From: Enoplolaimus lenunculus
Taxonomy: Eukaryota > Nematoda > Enoplea > Enoplida > Thoracostomopsidae
DNA length: 64,000 nucleotides
Assembly (NCBI GenBank): GCA_030248215.1
Contig: JASANG010003249.1
Coordinates: 1 to 64,000 of the forward strand
Direction: 5' to 3'
In this document: positions 20,914-30,938 of the stretch, piece after piece
Layout of the letters: each line of letters begins with the position of its first letter
Position numbering within the stretch: the stretch's first letter is position 1
Program-made: the position numbers and the translations under genes
The notes under the pieces: generated by a model
Seen by the model: the letters and a program-made list of their open reading frames with translations, nothing else
Database searches by the model: none
Told to the model about the DNA's origin: nothing

Positions 20914-21155
20914 TATAATGAGTTGATTAATCAACTCAGGAAGCGAATTAGTCATTTCTGGTTATTTCTGAGTTATTAACACCATGATACATTAACTCGC
21001 ATTGAGCTGACTTATAATTCCGGGTAAGTTGATTAACTCAGAACGAGTTCAATAAATTCAAAATTCTGAGTTCTGAAAGACCGACTTCAGCGCTCAGACC
21101 ACTAAGTGGATTCAACTCGTTCTGAGTTAAAATCAATTCACTGGAATTTACAGTG
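20914..21155. mobile_element. TA-target CACTGTAAA MITE
   Basis: Worn left end GACTGTAAATTATAATG and good right end GGAATTTACAGTG. Confidence 0.87.
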
Positions 21156-21557
21156 TATTACATGTACCTAAAATTTGGCGTATATTTGAAAATGGGATTC
21201 GCTACATAAAACTGTCAATTTGTATTGTTCTGCATTTAATTAACAGTTTGCTTCTGGGTGTAAAAGCTGAAATAGGTTTAGTTGGCCGATTTAAGCTTAA
21301 TTCTGTGAGAATTAATACACCTGTTAGAGTCTATAATGGTTTTTAATATATGTTTACAAGATAATTATCCGAAAATGCGTTATTCGCTATTAAATAAAGT
21401 AGACAATTGAATAAATATGGTGAGACGGTTTGTTTCTCAGCATGCGGCAAACTGGTGTTTGCGGGGAAAATTTGTGTATTAACCTGAAAATATAAAAAAA
21501 CTTGCCTGTTTCAGGTCAAAAGCCAAACAGTATGACTTGTTTGTGAAACACAATATA

Positions 21558-21818
21558 CACTGTAAAATTTCAATGAGTTAATTTTAACTCAGAATGAATT
21601 GAATCAGTCAGTCTGAGTCAGGACTATCAGAACTCAGGATTTTGAGTTGATTCAACTCGTTCTGAGTTTAACTTAAACAACTCAATTAGAGTCAATGCAA
21701 CTCAGAGTGATTATCAACTCAACTCAGAATGAGTTTATATATATATATACTGATTTTTGTTCAGAAATAACTAACTCGCTAGCTGAATTGATTAATCAAT
21801 TCATTGGAATTTACAGTG
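21558..21818. mobile_element. TA-target CACTGTAAA MITE
   Basis: Ends CACTGTAAAATTTCAATG and GGAATTTACAGTG with TA on both sides, plus a small internal (TA)n expansion at about 21738. Confidence 0.92.
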
Positions 21819-22071
21819 TACATATACATATTTATACAAATTATATAACTGTTTTAATTGAAATAGAAGCCAGAGTTGTTGTAATTCTCTATATTTTGAG
21901 CTAAGTAGCCTAAAATTCTTGTATGACCTTTCTGAAAGCAACCAAGATGCGCTAAAGACAAGGGCGGGCAGAGCATATTTGAGCCGAACACGAGATTTGA
22001 GATAAAATCCAACAACTCCAAGATTTATCATTTTCAACTGAATAAAATAGCGTTTAGTTTACACTGTAAAT

Positions 22072-22287
22072 TTCGATGAGTTGGTTAATCGGCAACTCAG
22101 ACACAGAACTGAGTTTAATAACAGTATACATTGAACTGACTCTGAGCTGATTTAATTCCGGGTGAACTAATTAACTTAGAATGACTTTCACAATTGTGAA
22201 TAGTGGAATACATAATTCAAAGCTCAGACCTTTGAGCGGATTTAATACTTTCTGACTTAAAATCAACTCGCTGAAATATTGACAGCG
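22072..22287. mobile_element. TA-target CACTGTAAA MITE
   Basis: Ends CACTGTAAATTTCGATG and GAAATATTGACAGCG; the interior is shortened relative to other copies. Confidence 0.85.
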
Positions 22288-22736
22288 TAGTTTTAATATA
22301 ATAATAGCGCAAACCACGATTTGTAACAAGCCAACAACTTTGTAAACTGCTATCATTAAACATGGGAAGAGTAAACAATTGAACGCTACCGCCGCTGTGT
22401 TTCCCTAGCAAAAGACTTCTTGGCATGAAGTATAGTTTAAGTTTCAGACTGTTTAGAAGCTGTCGAAAGGCGAGTTTTGTCTTAATTGGCCTCTCAAATT
22501 GGTTATATCGCTCGTTTTTGGATGAATGTCTGTATAACTGAGCGTGTAATTGATACTTACCTATCTACGTTTGCTTTAAAACGGTTTCAAATATTCGGCA
22601 TATATACCGCAGCTATATACGAATAAGCAATGCTGTCAAATTTACGTTCAGGAACCTAATAGCGGTTCTGCTGTTACTACGGGGCCCAACGAGGCCTGTC
22701 TGCTAAGTATAAGCCTAAACCAGCAAACCTAGAGTA

Positions 22737-22892
22737 CACTGTAAATTTCTGTAAGTTGATTGATCAACTCACAGCTAGAGAGAGAGTTAGTTATTTGTGA
22801 GTTAATAATATAGAAGTAAACATTAACTCACACTGAGTTGGAGTGATTCCCACTCTGAGTTCAGTTGATTCTGGGCGAGTTGAATAATAACA
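22737..22892. mobile_element. TA-target CACTGTAAA MITE, half copy
   Basis: Left end CACTGTAAATTTCTG and about 150 bp of body; the right half is missing. Confidence 0.82.
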
Positions 22893-23045
22893 TTTTATCT
22901 ACGCAGTTGAAAGTTCGATGCAACCTTTTTGGAAACGGGAATATTAGAATTTTTTCACATAAATTTAAAATACGATGGACTCTTTGGTACACATTTTAGT
23001 CGGCCCTCCCATATAAACGCTAAAATGAATTTTCTGTACATTTTT

Positions 23046-23260
23046 GGTCCCATGTATAGAACCGGGTTGGCACAATAGTATACGCATATTCCTAAGCCTA
23101 TAAGCGTAAGCGTACGCCTAAGTAAAAATGAGCTTACACCTAAACCTAAGCCTAAACTGAAGCCTAAGCCTAAAAGCAAAAAAATAGTCTAAAGCTTGAC
23201 GAGCTTACCGTATTACAGTCCCGCAGGAAAACGTTCCGGTCCAGTTCTTATACATGGGTC
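23046..23260 (-). mobile_element. hAT-like TTAGGC MITE
   Basis: Ends GGTCCCATGTATAGAACCGG and AGTTCTTATACATGGGTC, with two hexamer blocks between. Subtype A body. Confidence 0.85.
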
Positions 23261-23957
23261 GATTTTTCAATTCAAGTCTTATTGCCAAAACCCCGCCCGC
23301 CGTCCAGTACAATACCAGATAATGGATTTGTCAAATTACCGATCTTAGGTATTGTTTGTAACCGCAATTGAATACTTTGTTAATTTTAGCGATATATCCG
23401 ATGTGTTTATATGATTTAAGTATATAAGTTCAATTATGTAATATTTCAAACAAACCTATTTACATATTCACTCAAATATCTATTGCCTAAACCCAAGCAG
23501 TCTGTTTTCAGTTACGTGCCGCCGAGTTTGCGCCTTTGAACGGTTGGCATCCGGAAAGTGGATTAATTCTTTTAAAATATAAATTTCGCAAATCCTTAAC
23601 GATGGCTTACTTTATCAAGTGACCTTACCTGACAACAAAACGGAATACAAATTTGAGGCGCGGTGGGGGGTCACCAAGCCCCGTGCTCCCTCTGTTTAGG
23701 CCAGTGTCGATTTTAGCTTACAGGTCACTAATTGAATCCATGTATAAACAGTGAAAGAACGAATTTGATCTGAGTGCTTATAAAACAAAATATATTCGAT
23801 ATTCCAGTTTAAACACGAGTTATAAGTATTAATAATAACTCTGTTTGATAGTTTAATTGAAACGGTTCAATAATAAACATGGATCAAGTGTAGTACCTCA
23901 AAAGTCAAATATTAAGCAAGCACGTTTAGTTGTTGTTTAGCTTCTTGATATGCGTAT

Positions 23958-24163
23958 GAGCTAATGCAAAGAACAGGGGCGGAACAGTATTATTCGCATA
24001 TTCCTAAGCCTAAGCCTAAGCCTAAGCCTAAGCCTAAGCGTAAGAATGAGTCTTTTCCTAAGCCTAAGCCTGAACCTAAACCAAGCAAAAAATTTAATCT
24101 AAACCTTAAGCTTACTCTATTGTAAGTCCCACAGAGAAACGTTCCACCCCTGATCTTTACATG
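23958..24163 (-). mobile_element. hAT-like TTAGGC MITE with a well-kept array
   Basis: Carries seven successive CCTAAG hexamers near 24003-24050, among the cleanest telomere-type runs in the window, then a second block. Ends are CTAATGCAAAGAACAGGGG and CCTGATCTTTACATG. Confidence 0.86.
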
Positions 24164-25099
24164 AACAGGTGCATGAACAAGCCGGGATGGGGGCCCCCAA
24201 AATTCAAGGTTGCGTGCCCCTGGCGATGATCACAATATTTTTCAAATTTTCTATTTAAAGTTACGGTGGCGACCCCTCTTTGGCGTGTCCCGCCCCCCAA
24301 ATCGGGGCGTATGATGGGCGCGGCTGCTCCGGCCCTGGCATGTCGAAATTTGAATTCACTTTAAGTAACAATTGTACGAAGAAATAAATATGCACGATAT
24401 GGCGTATAATTTTCGATTTCAAAGTCGTTATATTGCGACATGACCCTTGATAAAGCCTTCTATTACACTTGTTGTCCAACTAACAGTTCAAAACGGTAAC
24501 GCTAATTGGATTTCGAATCGCTGACAAATATTTAAAACGGGTTTACCTCAAAACAGTTTGATTTCAAATTTACCTCTCAAAGTATACTTAACGGTGTGTG
24601 TGTGACCGTGAAGATTTCCCATTCGAGTCTCAGACAGCCACGGGTGTCTGCAAGGGGAGCGAATGACGATTGCAGCTGTTCCCAGGAATTTTTGAGAAAA
24701 ATTAGTCAAAAGCATTTTGCAGGTAGAAGAATGTTAGATCACAGAGGGTCTGTAAAAAAATCAAGTATGATACGTTTCCGGAATGTGAAGCCTTGTGTCG
24801 GTCATGATCGAACCGGTCTGAAATACCTGTTGATAATTTTGTAATCTGATTTGAAATGATTAAAGATTAGTTGGGTTTATAAAACGTTGAATTTTGGCTG
24901 ATCATTAGTGCGTCAATTTTCGAGTGAACCATCCAAAGGTCGCTTATATCATTATTCGATCAAACTGAGTTTAAACGACAAAGTTGTTAAATAATTGCTA
25001 GTTGCAGTGTGCATGTGCAATCGGTAACATATTAGCATTTTAGCATTTACTGAACAAATTACTGACTATTATGGAACATGACTATTAACTGTGATCGGA

Positions 25100-25521
25100 A
25101 AAGTTTTGACTAATGTAAAGAACAGGGCCGTAACAGTAGTATAAGTTTTTATTCCAAAGACTAAGCTTAAGCGCAATAATGTGCTCATGCCAGAACCTAA
25201 GTTTAAGCAAAAGAATTTAGTACACTGTAAATTCCGCTGAGTTGATTTTAACTCAGGACGAGTTGAATGACTCGGTCTGGAGTTAGGACTATCAGAACTT
25301 AGAATTCTGAGTTGATTCTACTCATTCTGATTTAATTCATTAAGCGTCCCGGAATCAACTAAACTCAGAATGAGTTTAAGTTTACTGTCGTTAACTGAGA
25401 AATGATAACTTTCCGTCTGAGTTCATTAATTTATTACAATTTACAGTGTATAAAGCTTAAGTTTACTCTATTGCAGTCCTACACGAAAAAGTTTCGCGCT
25501 TGATGTAAGGGCCAAAGTTTC
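25100..25521 (-). mobile_element. hAT-like TTAGGC MITE with a nested TA MITE
   Basis: The outer element 25108-25513 is flanked by AAAGTTTT and AAAGTTTC (7 of 8 identical). Inside it, a complete CACTGTAAA MITE at 25223-25448 has inserted with a duplicated TA. This gives a relative age: the TA family was active after this hAT-like copy landed. Confidence 0.9.
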
Positions 25522-25642
25522 CAATGCGACTTAAGGCCATATGAAACCGATAATTTTTGTAGTTTAAAACAATCTAAACTAAAAACCAACCAATACTGTG
25601 ATAAAATTCTAATTTTTACAATTTTAGCTTATTTATTACTCA

Positions 25643-25848
25643 CATTGTAAAACATGGAGAGTCTGACTCCGTCCAAAATAGGCTCTACGGGACTACACAA
25701 ACTGAGTCAAATTCGACTACGTCAGAGTAAAACGTGCGACTAAGTGAGTCGAATTTTACACTGGCGGAGTCGAATTTGATTCAGTTTGTGTAGTCCCGTA
25801 CAGCCTATTTCGGAGAGAGTCAATTTGACTCACCATTTTTTGGCAGTG
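25643..25848. mobile_element. Fold-back TA MITE (TGAGTCAAATTGACTC family)
   Basis: Ends CATTGTAAAACATGG and CCATTTTTTGGCAGTG. The body is a long hairpin with GACTACACAAACTGAGTC and its complement, as in 8601-8809. Confidence 0.87.
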
Positions 25849-26129
25849 CAGATTTTATATTGTGTAAACAATGGGTCGACGTTTTGACTCAGGAATTTCG
25901 CCAAAAAATGTTGTTATTTTAATCGCTTTTCACGCTTTGAATATATACCTTCTTCCAAAACACTTTAAGCACACCAGCTCTGAAACGAATCACTAGTGTG
26001 GCTAAACGGCTTTTTAGCATTTAAATGCTATTTTCTCTTCAATATATACGCCTTTTTCAAACCGCGAAAGTTGTTTTGTATTTCTGATATAAATTTCTTA
26101 ATCACCGTTTACTTGTAAAGTTAAAAACG

Positions 26130-26598
26130 ATGTCAAAGTTTCGGATTGATATGCTACTAAGTAGTTGCGTTCCATCAACACCACAAACGGCGCCAGCGGA
26201 AAGATCACAGAGCGAAGAACACCAAATGGGCACAGTACAACCTTTGCTCAGAGAACCAAACGAGTTCGAAAGCGACGACAGTAGGAAATTTCGAGCCACT
26301 GCAACTGCATTTCCAAATTTAAACCGATGTCTTAGAAACAAGCCCGTGGAAACTTCACCAGCAACAAACCAAACTAGTATTAATGACGATGAAGTTTTGC
26401 CACAAATTCCACCAACGCTAACACAAACCGAAATTAGCCAATATGACTCTGACAAAGATTCGAGTTCGGCGGAATACGGCAGCGGTCAGATTTCGTTAGA
26501 AGGTTGTAGTCATTCGTCGAGTGGCGAAGTTGTACCGCAACCGAACAGAACAATTTCCAACGTTTGGACGGCTCCAATTGCACCGGCTTGTAGTAGCG
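26130..26598 (+). CDS. Homeobox gene exon 1 (eh1 motif)
   Basis: ATG at 26130, preceded by AAAACG; donor AGCG|GTAAGT. The frame stays open 50 bases into the intron to TAA at 26646. The first ATG with an eh1-like motif at residues 4-10 and the correct exit phase supports this start, though an upstream non-coding or spliced-leader site cannot be excluded. Confidence 0.85.
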
Positions 26599-29500
26599 GT
26601 AAGTTCAGCGTATTCGAGGTTCTATCACCGGAAAAAATGATTAGTTAAATCAAGAGTCGATAATAAGTGTGTAACTTCCAAAAATACGCGTGGCATAAAA
26701 AGTACCACCGCGCGTTGCGTTTTGCCCATACCCCCCCCCTTATTTAGGGGGGTCAACTGCACACAGAACTCAGCTAAACTTAATTCAAGAATATAACCGG
26801 ATAAGGTTCGCACTGTGTATCGCAACAGTATTTGCATGCGTTCAAGGTTTCAACACCCCCCAAATGAGAGGGGAGGGGTAGGCCAAAACCTCGACACGTG
26901 CCGGGTACATTCTTTAATACACAGAATGTACCCAGTTGCACACTCTTGTTATAAAGAGTGATCATCCACTCTTGGTTAAATTGACTCTCTCCGAACTAGG
27001 CTTTTCGAGACTACACAAACTAAGTCAAATTCGACTCCGCCAGAGTCAAACGTGCGACTCAGTGAGTCGAATGTGACTCTGAGTCGAGTGTGACTCTGGT
27101 GGACTCAAATTTTGACTCAATTTGTGTAGTCCCGAAAAGCCTATTTCGGAGCGAGTCAATTTGACTCACCATTTTTGCAGTGCAGTTTTGAGCTTATATT
27201 GAAGTCAGTAGTTGAAAATGTTAAAAGCTAACTTCAAACTATGATTCAAACTCTGGAGTGTCGCAAGGGAGCTGCACGAGCGTCCCCACGGGGTGGCATT
27301 GGTAAGCCGTACCCCACCAAATTTGGCTGGTGCCTCCCACTAAATTGACTCGGTCTAAAAGTAAACAATCTTGAGTTGCAATTGTAGCAGAGCCCCAAAA
27401 TTATTCGGCTTCTACCAAACATAATTTTTTTCCGACGCTTCTGGGTAAGTGCTTACCATTGCTAGTTGGCAATAGAGGCTTGACACTCCGGCCCAAATAA
27501 GTTCCCTCCCAAGTATTGCGAAGATTGTATATTTATACCGTATATGAGTGTTTGCTGTTGCGGGCCCCGTGTAAAGATCAGGTGTAGAACGTTATACTCC
27601 GTGGCACACGAATATAGTAAGCTTAAGCTTTAGACTGTTTTTTGCTCAGGCTCATTTATGACCTCATTCTTACCCTTAGGCTTAGGTTAAAGACTTCGGA
27701 GGTTAATAATCAGCAGGGCCGAAGCAGCCACCACCCCATACACACATGTGGGGGTATTCCTAAAGGCCCCCCACCCTACACCGGTTGAAACAAAAACCGC
27801 CAAAGTTTTAAAAAGCGGCTGTCTGTCGATCGCTTTCCTCGCGAGTTTGAGAACCCACCCTTGAGTTTGAGAACCCCACCCTTGACTTTGAGAACCCCAC
27901 CCTTGAGTTTGAGAACCCCACCCTCGAGTTTGAGAACCCCACCCTTGAGTTTGGGCTAAACCACCACCCCTGTCTGCTCCGGCACTGATAATGAGCAATG
28001 CTTTTTTGCAGCATCAGATGCTCATTTGTTCATAAACGTTTTTGATTCAGAAATACATTGACGCATATTTTTAGAAATGATTATATCTCAACATTCGTCA
28101 GTACTCGATCAAGTGTCCAATCAAACACCGTCAATTAGCGATTTTCAAATGTTGCTTGGACTCGGAGGTAAAATTGTAAGCCACGTTTTTGAGAAAGCGC
28201 CGTCGAATATTAATTCCAAAGTACTCCCCTGTCATACTTTATTTAACACATTTTTCAGCCTTTTACACAGACAATCTTGCAGCAAAGCTGTACACATTTT
28301 CGGGCCAATGTTACTTTTAACAGCGTAACAATAGCGTAAGCATATTCCTAAACGTACATTGTAAATTTTAGTGAGTTGATTTTAAACTCAGAATGAGTTG
28401 AATGACTCAATCTGAGATAGGACTATCAGAACTCAAAAATTTTGAGTTGATACAATTCATTCTGAGGTAATTAACAAACTCTCCCAGAATCAACTCAACT
28501 CAGAGTGGGAATCAACTCAATTCAGAGTGAGTTAATGTTTACTGATATTAATTCAGAAATAACCAACTCGCTAGCTGAATTGATTAATTTACTGATTGGA
28601 ATTTACAGTGAAATTGCAAACGATACGAAAATTCTTTTTTTTTCAGGTCCGAAGCCATCGTATCGACGCGCCCGGAAAGTCGGAGTTGATCGAAAACCAC
28701 GCCAAGCGTACTCTTCAAAACAGTTGGAACGTTTAGAAAACGAATTTAAGGTATTCAATTTTTTAGTTTGTTTGAAATTTTCACAAAAGTATATTTTTAA
28801 AATAAGTTATTTTTAGCAAATTTAGCACAAGACGTTTTTGTTGTCAAATATCTACAGAGGGTTGCCAAAGAGAAGCTTGAAGGCGGTGAATATATTATAC
28901 CTTGGGGGACTTATCATTTTGGTCAAACCGACGCGGTATGCCGGTTGAAATTTGGGTCATTTTACATATTGAAAGAACCAAAGTTGCGTAATCATTTCTC
29001 TAACCAATGAGTGGTGGGCTGGTTGATACCAATATGCCACGGCTGACTTTAGTGCCAGTGCCAGCTGTGACGTAAACCTTCCCACGAGATTATTCATTCT
29101 CGTGGGACTCATGTGAAACTCAAGGCTGGTTTGTTTTTCAGCGGGACTGCAATAGAGTAAAGCTTAAGGTTTACACTAATTTTTTTGCCTAGACTTATAT
29201 ATACTTAGGTATTAGCTCATTGTTACGGTTACGCGTAGGCTTTAGGCTTTAGGAGTATGCTTATACTACTGTTACGGCCCTGTAAATACATTAACCCGTA
29301 TTTCAGGGCGACAAATATCTTAGCGTCAATAAAAGACTGGAGTTGTCACAAGCATTGAACCTGTCTGAAACGCAGATAAAGACTTGGTTTCAAAACCGAC
29401 GGTAATTCCTATTTTATATATAAGCAGAGGCATCTCATGGTTAATATTTAAATGCTTATAGCAGCTTCACCAGTTAGCGATCCGGTTTCATGGGCCAAGG

Positions 29501-30513
29501 ATTACGGCCTCTAGAATTATAGTTGAAAACAATTAAGTTTCGCAACCGCTCAACAAATTTTCAACCGGAACTGTTTAAATCACAATATAAAATTTCCTGC
29601 CACAACCGGATTCGAAACGGGAATTTCAATTTTAACCGCTGTTCATTTAGACTCGTTTAGGTCTTGGTAATGTTTGTTACATGTAAAATAATAATTTGGT
29701 ACAACTGTGGGTGACAGAATGCACTGGCAACTAAAATTTCTAGACTCTAAATCTAAAAAATTATCTACCAACTCACCAGAGTTGGATCCAAACATTTCTG
29801 ACGGAGGGGCGGGCTGACAAATGTTATGAAACGCAAAAACTGTAAAGTACGAACCTTATCATTTTATCACCATAAAATTTTCTTTGGGGAAAAAGTGTAA
29901 GGTAAGGTTAGACCTTATTATTTTATCACCAAAAATTTTTCTGAGGGGTAAAAGTGTAAGGATGGCCTCTTTCCATTTTATCACAAAAATTTTTGACGGG
30001 GGCGTACAATTCTCACCCCTCTATGTATCTGCTAGCGCTAATTACCTTGACATTGACACAAAACATTTTAGTACTAAATGGAAGAAACAAATGACTACAG
30101 CGATGAGACTTGCGTACCGCCAGGGGTTTTGGAATCCAACGTCGGCAGCTGCAGCTGCTGCTTGCATTACGGTTAATCCGTACGTACTTGCAGCAGCTGC
30201 AGCGAATCCACACGGAGCAGCCGCGGTTGGCAACAGTTTATTGCCGTGGCCAACAGCGGCTGCAATTCAGCAAGTCCATCAACAGCAACAAATTTTTCAA
30301 TCAACTGGAACGGATCAATCGTTAAGCGGCGCAACAACAGGAACGCCTGCGTCGGCAGTAGACAGCCCAGCGAACTACTTTGGAACGACAGCAAACGAGT
30401 TCAACTGGAGCGAAGAGCACGAGAGAACTCGAGAAAGATCAAAGTCTGAACAAAGTTATCATCAAGATGAAGACGAAACTGATACAAAAGATACACGACA
30501 GGCGTCGGAATAA
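26130..30513 (+). CDS. NK-like homeobox protein, 369 aa, four exons
   Basis: Exons are 26130-26598, 28647-28750, 29307-29401 and 30072-30513; 1,110 nt, all phases matching (1, 0, 2). Residues 4-10, FRIDMLL, fit the eh1 motif that recruits Groucho-type corepressors. A Ser/Thr/Glu-rich region follows. The homeodomain, about residues 172-231, is split over exons 2-4 and is diagnostic: [18 protein letters not shown], then [18 protein letters not shown], then [15 protein letters not shown], with Gln50, Asn51 and Phe49 in place. The C-terminus is rich in Ala, Gln and acidic residues. The protein should be a nuclear DNA-binding repressor. From memory the homeodomain is closest to the Bari/CG11085 group of NK-like genes; I could not check this. 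Intron 1 (2 kb) and intron 2 hold mobile elements that end within a few dozen bases of the acceptors. Confidence 0.93.
26967..27182. mobile_element. Fold-back TA MITE (TGAGTCAAATTGACTC family)
   Basis: The left end is worn (CACTCTTGGTTAAATTGACTC) and the right end good (CACCATTTTTGCAGTG). Contains a small local duplication of GTCGAATGTGACTC / GTCGAGTGTGACTC. Confidence 0.8.
27839..27955. repeat. 21-bp minisatellite in homeobox intron 1
   Basis: About five and a half units of TTGAGTTTGAGAACCCCACC plus C, nearly identical. On the minus strand it reads as a 7-residue GWGSQTQ-type repeat, which explains the Gly/Trp-rich open frames there; I do not consider them genes. Confidence 0.93.
28357..28620. 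mobile_element. TA-target CACTGTAAA MITE next to homeobox exon 2
   Basis: Ends CATTGTAAATTTTAGTGAG and GGAATTTACAGTG. It is inserted into, or directly beside, a hAT-like TTAGGC fragment. Its right end lies 26 bp upstream of exon 2, leaving only a T-run and TTTTTTCAG between. Confidence 0.9.
28647..29401 (+). CDS. Homeobox exons 2 and 3 (homeodomain helices 1-3)
   Basis: Exon 2 (28647-28750) ends after Lys21 of the homeodomain in phase 0. Exon 3 (29307-29401) runs from Gly22 to the middle of the Arg53 codon. The homeodomain is thus cut twice, after residue 21 and in codon 53. The spacing of EFKGDKY between Phe20 and Tyr25 is exactly that of a 60-residue domain, which confirms the splice junction. 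Confidence 0.93.
29105..29297 (+). mobile_element. hAT-like TTAGGC MITE ending 9 bp before homeobox exon 3
   Basis: A worn subtype A copy: GGGACTGCAATAGAGTAA, a degraded hexamer array, TATGCTTATACTACTGTTACG and the right end ATACATTAACCC. Only GTATTTCAG separates it from the exon, so the branch-point region of intron 2 is probably element-derived. Confidence 0.8.
29402..30071. other. Homeobox intron 3 with an imperfect 62-bp tandem repeat
   Basis: About 29839-30003 holds two to three imperfect units containing CCTTAT-ATTTTATCACCA, AAATTTT and AAAGTGTAAGG. The rest is AT-rich without visible features. The acceptor is ACATTTTAG. Confidence 0.65.
30072..30513 (+). CDS. Homeobox exon 4 (end of homeodomain, Ala/Gln tail)
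   Basis: Completes Arg53 and continues [20 protein letters not shown], then Ala runs, a QQVHQQQQ stretch and an acidic RSKSEQ...DEDETD tail, to TAA at 30511. The hexamer AATAAA overlaps the stop codon (30509-30514), so if it were used for polyadenylation the 3' UTR would be only some 15-20 nt. That is possible in nematodes but unproven. Confidence 0.92.
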
Positions 30514-30546
30514 AGTAGGATGGATGATAACCGATCATAGAAGTTA

Positions 30547-30938
30547 AACCAGTTGCTGCCGATTTTACGAAATCTATTGAAATCCACATTATGCGCTATT
30601 TTATGCTTTAACCCTTTACTCATAGAGAATACTATGAGCAACTAAATACAAAATGTTCGAGCAACGCATACACTGTGAATAGTGTTTAATATTTATAACA
30701 TATATGTGCAGCGTAAAATATCCACAAGACGTGAGAGCCCCTCGGGCTCGAGCGTCAAGCTCCTATAGCTCAGTAGTCATTGTAAACGAATTCCACCCGT
30801 GAGACTGGGGTTCGAATCTCACCTTGAAATTACATCTCATACGAAATTGCAAATATTCATGTGAGAAAGGATTAACCAGTGAAAGCCGATTTAACGAAAT
30901 CTGTTGAAATCAACATTATGCGCTATTTTATGTTGTAA
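30547..30938. mobile_element. tRNA-core MITE flanked by a 64-bp direct repeat
   Basis: The MITE 30609-30875 (ends TTAACCCTTTACTCATAG and the complement of TTAATCCTTTCTCACATG) carries box-A-like TATAGCTCAGTAGTCAT and box-B-like GGGGTTCGAATCTC. Directly outside it, 30547-30610 and 30875-30938 are about 85-90% identical (shared ATTATGCGCTATTTTATG). Either a tandem duplication was split by the insertion, or the MITE mobilised with adjacent sequence. Confidence 0.85.

Larger units (their letters stand above)
18868..26129. other. Transposon-rich gap between collagen and homeobox genes
   Basis: About 7.3 kb with no supported gene. It contains seven CACTGTAAA MITEs, four TTAGGC MITEs, one CGCGGGTAAA element, one fold-back MITE and unassigned AT-rich DNA (for example 21160-21550, 23260-23950 and 24480-25080). 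Candidate frames such as 24596-24844 show no domain or splice context. The homeobox promoter should lie near its right end. Confidence 0.6.
26599..28646. other. Homeobox intron 1: repeats, no other gene
   Basis: Contains a fold-back MITE (about 26967-27182), a truncated TTAGGC MITE (27563-27690), a 21-bp minisatellite (27839-27955), a fragment of a subtype B hAT-like end (28302-28355) and a TA-target MITE (28357-28620). A section at about 27290-27490 resembles 62925-63060 (blocks of C runs and TTGCAATTGTAG). The acceptor at 28646 is only 26 bp after the last MITE. Confidence 0.7.

Noticed and set aside
27687-28014. Minus-strand frames with Gly-Trp-Gly-Ser-Gln repeats
   Set aside because: They follow exactly the 21-bp minisatellite in homeobox intron 1; no start context, splice signals or flanking coding sequence.
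30750-30835. Functional tRNA gene (also at about 15205-15290 and 17310-17395)
   Set aside because: Box A and box B are present but the acceptor, D and T stems do not pair well, and the sequence is always embedded in the same inverted-repeat element. Treated as a MITE with a tRNA-like core.
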